A DNA stretch of 64,000 nucleotides from Vreelandella venusta (GTDB lineage: Bacteria > Pseudomonadota > Gammaproteobacteria > Pseudomonadales > Halomonadaceae): NCBI RefSeq assembly GCF_007989605.1, contig NZ_BJUL01000004.1, positions 124,001-188,000 of the forward strand. The letters run 5' to 3'. The notes beneath the pieces are model-generated. The model worked only from the letters and a program-made list of their open reading frames with translations, was not told where the DNA came from and made no database searches. Below, piece by piece: positions 24,477 to 32,116 of this stretch (the stretch's first letter is position 1; each line of letters opens with the position of its first letter). Made by a program: the position numbers and the translations under genes.

Positions 24477-27195
24477 CACCAAAGCGGCCTGGGCGGCAGC
24501 GCACTCTGGCCCGGTTAAATCAAATCTAACATTAGATTTCTGAGCTGCCTGGGCGGCAGCGCACTTTCCGAACGACACCGCGCCCCCAGCGACCACTTTC
24601 TGAGCTGCCTGGGCGGCAGCGCACCGGGTAATTCATCCCATCTCGTGGTGTACCTATTTCTGAGCTGCCTGGGCGGCAGCGCACGGGGTAGGCCACCGCT
24701 CTTGAAACCAGTCACTTTTCTGAGCTGCCTGAGCGGCAGCGCACCGTGAGGTGAAAGCCGCCGCTTGGGCGTGTAATTTCTGAGCTGCCTGAGCGGCAGC
24801 GCACTTGTGTTTTCTCTTGGTCTAATAATGGAAAATTTTCTGAGCTGCCTGAGCGGCAGCGCACGTGTACGACAGACACGACTATCTTGAAGAGCATTTC
24901 TGAGCTGCCTGAGCGGCAGCGCACTTCTAGTTCTTCATCCAGCGCTAGGTGGTTCTTTTCTGAGCTGCCTGAGCGGCAGCGCACGCCTTCCTGTTTACGG
25001 CGGCGATCATCGGGCATTTCTGAGCTGCCTGGGCGGCAGCGCACAAACTGAGCATCGACGACCTGGAGTACGTGCTTTTCTGAGCTGCCTGGGCGGCAGC
25101 GCACGAGCAAGCCGCGCATTACCTGTATTGCTCGCTTTTCTGAGCTGCCTGGGCGGCAGCGCACCCAGGGTTGTGCTGTGCGAAATGGACTATGCATTTC
25201 TGAGCTGCCTGGGCGGCAGCGCACATACTAGGACTAGCAATCTCACTTCTGAGCTGCCTGGGCGGCAGCGCACGCGAATTCAGAGTCGTTGACTGGGATT
25301 TCAGCTTTCTGAGCTGCCTGGGCGGCAGCGCACATCTTCGGCAACGAATGGAAGCGCCTGGTGCTTTTCTGAGCTGCCTGGGCGGCAGCGCACAGAGAGA
25401 TCGGCATGCTGGATGCTTCCAACGTTTTCTGAGCTGCCTGGGCGGCAGCGCACCATCCGCTTGCGATCGGCGGCAGTCATCTCTTTTTCTGAGCTGCCTG
25501 GGCGGCAGCGCACCACATGGCAACACGTAAAACCACCGCGCCGAATTTCTGAGCTGCCTGGGCGGCAGCGCACGTGAAGCGGGCCATTTGCCAAAACTTG
25601 CGCAGTTTCTGAGCTGCCTGGGCGGCAGCGCACGAAATTACCAAGGTTCGCGTTGAGCGGCTGCATTTCTGAGCTGCCTGGGCGGCAGCGCACGAGATGG
25701 TTGATCAGTCCGCGCTGCTAGATGATTTCTGAGCTGCCTGGGCGGCAGCGCACGCTTTCATGGTGCGCTCACTACCCATCAGCCATTTCTGAGCTGCCTG
25801 GGCGGCAGCGCACGAAGGAGAACGTATTTGGGGGGATTGGGTCGATTTCTGAGCTGCCTGGGCGGCAGCGCACTACCTGCGGCCGGGTGCATGATCACCC
25901 GGCATTTTCTGAGCTGCCTGGGCGGCAGCGCACTTAGCAGTGAGCATGACGGCCATCACATGAAAGTTTCTGAGCTGCCTGGGCGGCAGCGCACAAGGTA
26001 GCGGGTTGGCTCGATAAATCACTTCTTTTCTGAGCTGCCTGGGCGGCAGCGCACTTTGAGTCCGTACTTTGTCCATAAAACGATCGCTTTCTGAGCTGCC
26101 TGGGCGGCAGCGCACCAGACGAAAGAAGCGGTCGTTGGCGTCGGCAATTTCTGAGCTGCCTGGGCGGCAGCGCACTTCACGCTGGGCAGGACGATTTCGT
26201 TTCCACGTTTCTGAGCTGCCTGGGCGGCAGCGCACTTCCATCTTGCGTTGGAGGGCCTGGGCGCGGATTTCTGAGCTGCCTGGGCGGCAGCGCACAAACA
26301 CACCGTAAAGCTTACTTTCTTGCCACTTTTCTGAGCTGCCTGGGCGGCAGCGCACCAGGTGCTATCGAATAACAAGACCGAGCAGCATTTCTGAGCTGCC
26401 TGGGCGGCAGCGCACGTCTTGCTCTCGGCTGGTTTCATGGCGAAACTTTTCTGAGCTGCCTGGGCGGCAGCGCACACGAAAGCCAGTCACTCCCCAAAAT
26501 GGGCCAATTTCTGAGCTGCCTGGGCGGCAGCGCACTAGCAGGTTCGCCAGCTCGTCGGCTTGGTTGTTTTCTGAGCTGCCTGGGCGGCAGCGCACGAGAA
26601 CAGTTCGTTGAACCCGCGCACGCGGTTTTTCTGAGCTGCCTGGGCGGCAGCGCACGTTACTTTTATTTAGAGTTCTCCGGTCTTGATTTTCTGAGCTGCC
26701 TGGGCGGCAGCGCACTTTTTGCTTTGATTGCTCGTTGAGCAATCTTTTTTCTGAGCTGCCTGGGCGGCAGCGCACTTGTGCTGCCGTCCTCGTGGCTATA
26801 GCCCAAATTTCTGAGCTGCCTGGGCGGCAGCGCACCATAGTTAGCACCAGGCCAGTGATTTCCCTTTTTTCTGAGCTGCCTGGGCGGCAGCGCACAAGCC
26901 AATAACGGTGCTGTAGCAATCGTTGGATTTCTGAGCTGCCTGGGCGGCAGCGCACAACTGCCCCCAATGATTTAATCACTAGCACCATTTCTGAGCTGCC
27001 TGGGCGGCAGCGCACACCTTGCTTTCCTCTTCCCGCTGCCGTGATTGTTTCTGAGCTGCCTGGGCGGCAGCGCACGCTTCTGCTTAGGGGCGGGCGTTTC
27101 TTCTTCTTTTCTGAGCTGCCTGGGCGGCAGCGCACGCTTCGACTCGTTTGCCGACCAGCTACTGGACTTTCTGAGCTGCCTGGGCGGCAGCGCAC
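24477..27195 (-). CRISPR. Type I-F CRISPR array, 45 intact repeats plus one degenerate
   Basis: The repeats are 28 bp with a 60-bp period. In minus-strand (crRNA) orientation each ends with the hairpin CTGCC-GCCCA-GGCAG and the handle CTCAGAAA, as in type I-F. I count 45 good repeats from 24537 to 27195, plus a terminal copy at 24477-24504 (22/28, diverged in its 3' third), hence 45 spacers. Most spacers are 32 nt. Exceptions are 21 nt (25225-25245) and 33 nt (25934-25966 and 26055-26087). Five consecutive repeats (starts 24717-24957) carry one base change in the loop. The leader end is at 27195, next to csy4. The repeats encode false ORFs on both strands. Confidence 0.98.
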
Positions 27196-27241
27196 TAGAG
27201 CATATCAAAATTAATGTGCTGATTGTTAAAGAGCTTTAGCC
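27196..27241 (-). promoter_or_regulatory. CRISPR leader with boxA and IHF-like site
   Basis: This is a short AT-rich leader of about 46 nt between the cas terminator and the first repeat. It holds GCTCTTTAACA (27224-27234), a boxA-type antitermination signal like that in rRNA leaders, and AATCAGCACATTA (27212-27224), one mismatch from the IHF consensus WATCAANNNNTTR. No convincing -35/-10 pair lies wholly inside it. Confidence 0.6.
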
Positions 27242-27279
27242 AAAAAAAGCGGTATCACCCTTTTTTGAGCGACACCGCT
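27242..27279 (-). terminator. Terminator after csy4
   Basis: On the minus strand the stem AGCGGTGTC / GATACCGCT (9 bp with one G-T) closes a 14-nt loop and is followed by TTTTTTT. It separates the cas transcript from the CRISPR array. Confidence 0.75.
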
Positions 27280-27324
27280 AAGTGGTTGATTATTGGTTGC
27301 CAATTTTCACGTTAGAAAAAAGGG

Positions 27325-27894
27325 TTAAAACCACGGCACGGTAGCGTTACTGCTTAAACCATAGTGGTTAAAGGCACCCGCTACTGCGTTTTCATGAGGC
27401 TTGCCGTGTTCTATAAACAGGCTGAATCGCTGCTGGGTAGAACGGCTATTAATCTGCACAAAGGGAAGCTCTATACGTCGTTCAGCCAACTTGGCATAGA
27501 TCTGCCGTGCCTCATCTTCTGTGATGTTATGCCGTTTAGCATAGCGTTTTGCGCGGCTTGGGCTGCCCGTATTGAACTGCTTGCGCGCCACGTTGATATG
27601 CTTCGCTCCTTCAGGCACGGCAAGCAGCTCACTGACTTGCGTGTGGTCGCGCATACCGGTTAGCCAGTCAGCGCCCATCAGTTGCTTCAGCCGCGCATGG
27701 GGGCCATGCAAACGCAGATGGCCACCTAGTGTTCTCGCTCCAACACCATGCTTATGATCTGGGAAGCTGACGCCAATATCATTGGCCTCCAGGTCGAAAA
27801 GCGCCCGGTGCAACTTGTTGTAAAGCGCGCCCATTAACATTGGCTCTGGAAAATCCGGGTCGGGCCTTAAACGGATATCGATATATTTATCCAT
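27325..27894 (-). CDS. csy4: Type I-F crRNA endoribonuclease Csy4 (Cas6f)
   Basis: This 189-residue protein cleaves pre-crRNA at the base of the repeat hairpin. It starts MDKYIDIRLRPDPDFPEPML. The catalytic His is at residue 29 (YNKLHRALF), as in the Pseudomonas enzyme. The following IGVSFPDHKHG block, the basic RNA-binding helix (SRAKRYAKRHN) and the C-terminal aromatic strand (YGLSSNATVPWF) fit Cas6f. It is the last cas gene, next to the leader. It should also recognise the degenerate hairpins at 31395 and 31441. Confidence 0.96.
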   Translation of the reverse strand: MDKYIDIRLRPDPDFPEPMLMGALYNKLHRALFDLEANDIGVSFPDHKHGVGARTLGGHLRLHGPHARLKQLMGADWLTGMRDHTQVSELLAVPEGAKHINVARKQFNTGSPSRAKRYAKRHNITEDEARQIYAKLAERRIELPFVQINSRSTQQRFSLFIEHGKPHENAVAGAFNHYGLSSNATVPWF

Positions 27895-27897
27895 GGC

Positions 27898-28923
27898 TTA
27901 CCCCGCTTCGCCGAACACACCACCACGGATCAGAGTTGCCATCACAAAGTGCTGGTTCTCCTCAGAAGGCACTTGGTCTTTGATCATCCAGTTATCCAGC
28001 AGTGAGTAGAAGTCAGCTTTCTGCTTGGGCTGGCGATACGCTTTGCCCTGGGTGGTCACCGAGCCATAAGGCTCGACGGCGATGGGGCCAAGATCTTCAC
28101 CATTTTCATTGGGATACCAGGTATCGATGGTACGGATAGCGTTACCCAGCTTCTGCGAGTGAATACCGGCAATCTCGCTGACGTGATATAGCGTTTTGCT
28201 CTTGTCGCCCCGGCCTCGATCAAGAATCAGCTCTTGAGAGGGGAACACCTCTTGTCCGCTACCCATGCGGACATAGGCCACCACTTCTAGCAGTAAGTGC
28301 TGCTCGCCCGCCAGCGCGGAAGCGATGACGCTCGCAAGCTCTTTCAGCTCGGCCGTATCCTCGAAGGCACGCAACGAGAGTGACAGTGCATCAAACGTCC
28401 ACTCTTTGGTGGCTTTGCCTTGAGCTAACTGGCGAATACTAACTTCTACTTGCTCTGCGCCCATGCGGTTACGCCACAGAAAGCGACCATTAGCGAGGTT
28501 GTTGGCGTAACGGTGCGCCAGCTCGCCAAAGCCTTGCGCTTGTTTATACTCGGCAACGGCCTGTTCCAGTTTGGCCTGGTACTCAGCGTTATTACAGGCC
28601 GAAGGCGTTCCGGCGCCAGCCAGTACGCGCAGGGTGAAGCGGGCAACTAGGGTATCTGCATCGTGAGGCAGTGTGGCTACATCGACGGTTTGTAGATTGG
28701 GGTTTTCAATCTGCGCATCTAGCTTAGCGGGGTCTTGGTCTTTGGCTTTTAGACGGTTGGAAATAGTGCCGCGTACCGATTTTTCACGCACCTTAACCGG
28801 CTGCCATTGCGGTTCATCTTGCCGCTTATCCCAGTTGCTGGCGTAAAGCAGCGCATCGGAAGGGTCGAGCTTGCGCTCAAAAGCGAGGACGGAAGCGGTT
28901 TTAAGGGTATCGTTTTTAGCCAT
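27898..28923 (-). CDS. csy3: Type I-F Csy3 (Cas7f) backbone protein
   Basis: This 341-residue protein is the repeated backbone subunit of the Csy surveillance complex. It begins [31 protein letters not shown] and keeps [27 protein letters not shown] and the C-terminal [33 protein letters not shown]. In this family each subunit holds six spacer bases, the sixth being flipped out. AAGGAG precedes the ATG, and the stop lies 3 bp before csy4. Confidence 0.97.
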   Translation of the reverse strand: MAKNDTLKTASVLAFERKLDPSDALLYASNWDKRQDEPQWQPVKVREKSVRGTISNRLKAKDQDPAKLDAQIENPNLQTVDVATLPHDADTLVARFTLRVLAGAGTPSACNNAEYQAKLEQAVAEYKQAQGFGELAHRYANNLANGRFLWRNRMGAEQVEVSIRQLAQGKATKEWTFDALSLSLRAFEDTAELKELASVIASALAGEQHLLLEVVAYVRMGSGQEVFPSQELILDRGRGDKSKTLYHVSEIAGIHSQKLGNAIRTIDTWYPNENGEDLGPIAVEPYGSVTTQGKAYRQPKQKADFYSLLDNWMIKDQVPSEENQHFVMATLIRGGVFGEAG

Positions 28924-28938
28924 GATAAAGCTCCTTGT

Positions 28939-29907
28939 TTACTGTGCTGAGGCGCGAAGGTGGTAGTCGTTATTGAGTCGGTAGAGGCCCGCTTCTTCGT
29001 CGTTATCAACGTACCAAAGCAGGTCTTCGGGTTGCTTCATGCGGTGCGGGCTAACCCATTCGCCAATAGAGTAGAGGCTTTCGACAAAGCGGAACCGGGT
29101 CTTGGTATCCCGGGCGTTGGCCACTTCTCCAGAATTAAAAAGATCAGAGATAGCGCCATACCCCACGGGGATAGGCACCAGCCAGCCGCGGTAGGGACGC
29201 TGGGCCTGCCAAACGGGCTTCTCGTTCGGTTCGCCTTCGTTTTCCATAACGCAATCGTGATTGAGCCGTGAAAGGTCTAGCCACGCATCCAGCAAACTCG
29301 CCTCGGGATTATGCTGTTGCAGCGTTTGGAAATGTTCGGTGAGGTAGTCATCGCGCAGGGTGAGCGCAAACCCTGGCAACCAGCGGCGCTTAAGCTTGGC
29401 AAACTGTTTTTGCCGTTCGCCTTCATCGTCATCCAGCGCTACCCATTGCGGGCGTTGTTTATAGCTTGGCACGCTGCGGTTAGGCACCACACTGCCCCCA
29501 GCGATACGCATTCCCGCTACCATCTCGCCGACTTGCTCGGCAATATGCCCACGCTCGTTTTCGGCAGCAGCCGTATCAACGGTGAAAATCAGCGTGATAT
29601 CAAGGTGGACGCGCCCTTCTTCTACAATCGCTGCTGTGCCGCCGGTTTTGTCTACTGGATTGCGAGTTAGGTGAAAGCCGCGAATGTAACCACCTTCAGT
29701 GGCCTGGGCTTCAAAGTCGTGGCAAATAACACCGACCTTTTCGAGAGCAACGGTAATTCCTGCGGCGCAAAGCTTGCGCTCCAGGGCATGCATCAAGCCC
29801 ACAAAAGCACTCATTGAAGGAAAGCCCCAGGTCATTGGGCTGGAAATGGCATTGGCGTTTTGTACCCGCAGGCGCGGCAGGACCAAGAGGTTTTGCACTT
29901 TACTCAT
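28939..29907 (-). CDS. csy2: Type I-F Csy2 (Cas5f)
   Basis: This 322-residue protein binds the crRNA 5' handle with Csy1 in the complex tail. It starts SKVQNLLVLPRLRVQNANAISSPMTWGFPSMSAFVG, a Csy2 hallmark, and carries GVICHDFEAQATEGGYIRGFHLTRNP. I chose the ATG at 29907, which has AGGAGG eight bases upstream. The open frame begins at 29916. It overlaps the end of csy1 by 8 bp. Confidence 0.96.
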   Translation of the reverse strand: MSKVQNLLVLPRLRVQNANAISSPMTWGFPSMSAFVGLMHALERKLCAAGITVALEKVGVICHDFEAQATEGGYIRGFHLTRNPVDKTGGTAAIVEEGRVHLDITLIFTVDTAAAENERGHIAEQVGEMVAGMRIAGGSVVPNRSVPSYKQRPQWVALDDDEGERQKQFAKLKRRWLPGFALTLRDDYLTEHFQTLQQHNPEASLLDAWLDLSRLNHDCVMENEGEPNEKPVWQAQRPYRGWLVPIPVGYGAISDLFNSGEVANARDTKTRFRFVESLYSIGEWVSPHRMKQPEDLLWYVDNDEEAGLYRLNNDYHLRASAQ

Positions 29908-31273
29908 CGTCATCACCTCCTGGCAGGTTAGTTAGGTCTTCCGTTAGGCTTTCCATCCAGCGGCGGTCACGATCTAATAAACGTTGATGGGTCGTATCTT
30001 TCGCCAGCGCTTTCTTCCAGTGGCGGAATTCCACATCACCCAAAGGCAGCTTTCCGCCTAACGCGGCATTCAGCCAGTTAGCAAAGCGGTGGCGAATATC
30101 GTCTGCCCACTCCACACTGTTTCGAGCTTCACGAAAAGGAACATCCTCTTCAGCACGACCAGGATCTAGCCAGAAGGCTTCTTCGGCGACTAGTTCACAT
30201 TTCTCATCGTCGCTCCAACCCGCAGGCAGGCTATGCATCTGCATAGCAAACAGAGCCAACTCATCCATCAACATGGCGGTGTAGTCATCGCGCAGGTCGC
30301 GGGTGTGCATGTCGGTAGAGGGATTGGTCTCAAGAAAGCGCTTAAGGTCTCTGACAAGAGAGCGCACTTCTGAGCGACTACCAAAGACCCCTGGGTTAGA
30401 AAGCACGGAGGTGACTTTTAGCGGCGGGCGAATATCGCGGATATTCCAGCTGGGCGGAAGCGATGCCAATAAATAGTTGTTGCCTCCCCGCTCGCTATTC
30501 AACTGTGAGATATTCTGCGGCTTAGTGCCGCCCATTTTTTGTACCGCTAGGTTGGGGTAATTGTGCACGGATTGTTCCGCGTATTTACCTTCCCGCTTGG
30601 CCTTGCGCGCCTCCTTGGCTTCTTCACTAAAGCGATCATGGTTAATAGTTTGAAAGACACGGTGCGCCAGAGAAGTGGCGTAGAGCGGTGCTAGCAGATG
30701 GAAGTTCTCAGCGTCATTGTCTATGTCTGCTGCATCATCTCCCACCAGCCAGTAGAGCTGTTTGCCTCGGGTATGCGAGGCATGCTCACCACGCGGTTCG
30801 GTAATCGCCGCAAAGGCGATGATCCACGCCTGAGCTTGTTCGGGATTATCGCTTAACGCGTTTGCCAGTTCAGTATCGTTTTCTAGCACACGCTCAAGCA
30901 GAGATTTGCCTTCAAACTCTAACTTTAAAAATTTATACACATCCAGTGCTGCAGCGTTACCTACTACGTCACCCGAAAAGTCAGCGGGTAGCGCGTGACT
31001 GCCTGCAAGAAAATGTTTGTTTAGCGAATCCGGTGGGGCGTAAAGATTGGAGCCTTTAGCATCGGGATGGATAGGCTTGAGGGAGTGGGTGACGACTTGC
31101 AGTTGACCAACGCGCCTTGCCGCATCGTTGATCCAGGTATCGAATTGAAATTGCTCAACCAATGCCTGGTATTTTGGATCGTCAGGAGCTAGCTTTTCCG
31201 CTTTGGCATCGAAGCGCTCTTTTAAAAACTGCTCAATGATGCTTCGAGCACCCTTCTGCTGAGTATTTTCCAT
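29900..31273 (-). CDS. csy1: Type I-F Csy1 (Cas8f)
   Basis: This 457-residue large subunit recognises the CC PAM and pairs with Csy2 at the crRNA 5' end. Family features include the N-terminal helix SIIEQFLKERFDAKAEKL, FAAITEPRGEHASHTRGKQLYWL, and GGTKPQNISQLNSERGGNNYLLASLPP. The last block is a strong Csy1 signature. AAGGAT precedes its ATG. The promoter must lie in the 243-bp gap to hicA, which holds the mini-CRISPR and its target. Confidence 0.96.
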   Translation of the reverse strand: MENTQQKGARSIIEQFLKERFDAKAEKLAPDDPKYQALVEQFQFDTWINDAARRVGQLQVVTHSLKPIHPDAKGSNLYAPPDSLNKHFLAGSHALPADFSGDVVGNAAALDVYKFLKLEFEGKSLLERVLENDTELANALSDNPEQAQAWIIAFAAITEPRGEHASHTRGKQLYWLVGDDAADIDNDAENFHLLAPLYATSLAHRVFQTINHDRFSEEAKEARKAKREGKYAEQSVHNYPNLAVQKMGGTKPQNISQLNSERGGNNYLLASLPPSWNIRDIRPPLKVTSVLSNPGVFGSRSEVRSLVRDLKRFLETNPSTDMHTRDLRDDYTAMLMDELALFAMQMHSLPAGWSDDEKCELVAEEAFWLDPGRAEEDVPFREARNSVEWADDIRHRFANWLNAALGGKLPLGDVEFRHWKKALAKDTTHQRLLDRDRRWMESLTEDLTNLPGGDDDE

Positions 31274-31342
31274 AGATCATCCTTAAGGGACTCACTTAAT
31301 TAGAATGAAGCTGTATTCACACTAGGCCAAGCCCCATTTTTT

Positions 31343-31372
31343 TTGCAAACCAAGTAGTGCGCAGCATATCAT
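31343..31372 (+). promoter_or_regulatory. Candidate promoter of the mini-CRISPR
   Basis: TTGCAA (31343-31348) and TATCAT (31367-31372) are 18 bp apart and would start transcription near 31379, about 16 nt before the first degenerate hairpin. The -10 matches 5 of 6 bases and the -35 matches 4 of 6. The Csy target overlaps this promoter. Confidence 0.5.
31350..31369 (+). promoter_or_regulatory. Predicted Csy-complex target with CC PAM, upstream of csy1
   Basis: CC at 31350-31351 is followed by AAGTAGTGCGCAGCA, which matches positions 1-15 of the pseudo-spacer at 31418 except at positions 6 and 12. Those are exactly the bases that type I-F complexes leave unpaired. It lies about 80 bp upstream of the csy1 start codon and inside the mini-array promoter. 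Confidence 0.7.
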
Positions 31373-31378
31373 TTCCTG

Positions 31379-31463
31379 TGCTATCCTTTAATATCTGTTG
31401 GACATACAGCTCAGTAAAAGTAATGCGCTGCAATTTTTAGCTGCCGAACACGCAGTCTCCAGC
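31379..31463 (+). ncRNA. Candidate CreR/CreA-like mini-CRISPR RNA
   Basis: Two degenerate repeats flank an 18-nt pseudo-spacer. Repeat one is at 31390-31417, with hairpin CTGTT-GGACA-TACAG and handle CTCAGTAA, against CTGCC-GCCCA-GGCAG and CTCAGAAA in the array. Repeat two is at 31436-31463, with GCTGCCG and hairpin CTGCC-GAACA-CGCAG, 13 of 16 identical over that core. Both keep the G...A ends of the 5-nt loop and the CAG where Csy4 cuts. Processing would give a guide of about 46 nt. Such CRISPR-repeat-like regulatory RNAs are known from other systems. This example is read from sequence only. Confidence 0.72.
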
Positions 31464-31498
31464 GTGACATCCAATCAATACAGTACTATTATTAGTAC
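31464..31498 (+). promoter_or_regulatory. hicAB promoter with palindromic operator
   Basis: GTGACA (31464-31469) and TATTAT (31487-31492) are 17 bp apart. The -10 sits inside a perfect palindrome GTACTA-TTAT-TAGTAC (31483-31498), a likely HicB operator. The -35 starts one base after the second degenerate repeat. Confidence 0.65.
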
Positions 31499-31516
31499 CA
31501 CTATTTGAGAGTGCTT

Positions 31517-31768
31517 ATGGCAAAGCTTGATAAGCTTCTGGATAAAGCACGTCGACAGCCCAAAAGCATGAGCTTCGACGAATTGGCTTATTTATGCGAT
31601 CACTACTTTGGCCCTCCTCGCCAGCAAAAAACTAGCCATCGGGTGTATAAAACACCCTGGCCCGGCGACCCGCGCGTTAATATTCAGCGGGGGAAAAATG
31701 GAGAAGCCAAGGCTTATCAGGTACGCCAAGCGCTCGCTGCTATTGATAAATTGTCGTCATCTTCATGA
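31517..31768 (+). CDS. hicA: HicA family mRNA-interferase toxin
   Basis: This 83-residue protein starts MAKLDKLLDKARRQPKSMSFDELAYLCDHYFG and ends in the compact RNA-binding fold. The catalytic His is in KTSHRVYKTPWPGDPRVNIQ, and YQVRQALAAIDKL follows. It is a translation-blocking ribonuclease in the HicAB family. The ATG at 31517 is preferred over the TTG at 31505. The gene stands on the strand opposite to the cas genes and is followed 16 bp later by hicB. Toxin-first order is typical of hicAB. Confidence 0.8.
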   Translation: MAKLDKLLDKARRQPKSMSFDELAYLCDHYFGPPRQQKTSHRVYKTPWPGDPRVNIQRGKNGEAKAYQVRQALAAIDKLSSSS

Positions 31769-31784
31769 CGATGGGAGTAGTACC

Positions 31785-32114
31785 ATGGTGAACCATACCC
31801 ATTACACCTACCGTATTCGCTGGTCAGAAGAGGATAACGAATTCGTTGGTTTATGCACCGAGCTACCCAGCCTCTCTTGGCTTGCAGATACCCACCAAGA
31901 AGCGTTGGAAGGTATTCTTTCTCTAGTTTCCGACGTAGTGGCCAACATGGAAGCTGAAGGTGAAACACCCCCGCTCCCACTTTCTGAACGCCACTACTCT
32001 GGCCGTTTTAATGTGCGTATTCCCCCAGAGAAACACCGCGAGCTTGCGATTAAGGCAGCAGAGGAAAATATCAGCCTCAACCGTTTGATCAGTGATCGAT
32101 TAGCTAACGTCTAG
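31785..32114 (+). CDS. hicB: HicB family antitoxin
   Basis: This 109-residue protein has the HicB N-terminal partial RNase H fold (YTYRIRWSEEDNEFVGLCTELPSLSWLADTHQEALEGI) and a C-terminal ribbon-helix-helix (FNVRIPPEKHRELAIKAAEENISLNRLISDRL). The latter would bind the palindrome upstream of hicA. The ATG at 31785 follows GGGAG. It is convergent with cas2-3, and the two stop codons are only 2 bp apart. Confidence 0.88.
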   Translation: MVNHTHYTYRIRWSEEDNEFVGLCTELPSLSWLADTHQEALEGILSLVSDVVANMEAEGETPPLPLSERHYSGRFNVRIPPEKHRELAIKAAEENISLNRLISDRLANV

Positions 32115-32116
32115 CG

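Noticed and set aside
24381-27239. Many ORFs of 60-277 codons on both strands encoding repeated peptides such as RCRPGSSE, ALPPRQLRK and ELPGRQRT
   Set aside because: They are translations of the 28-bp CRISPR repeat with its 60-bp period (20 codons), not genes.
31460-31482. Second possible target of the mini-CRISPR guide near the hicA promoter (CCAATCAATA)
   Set aside because: It has a CC PAM but only about five of eight seed matches, with mismatches at paired positions.
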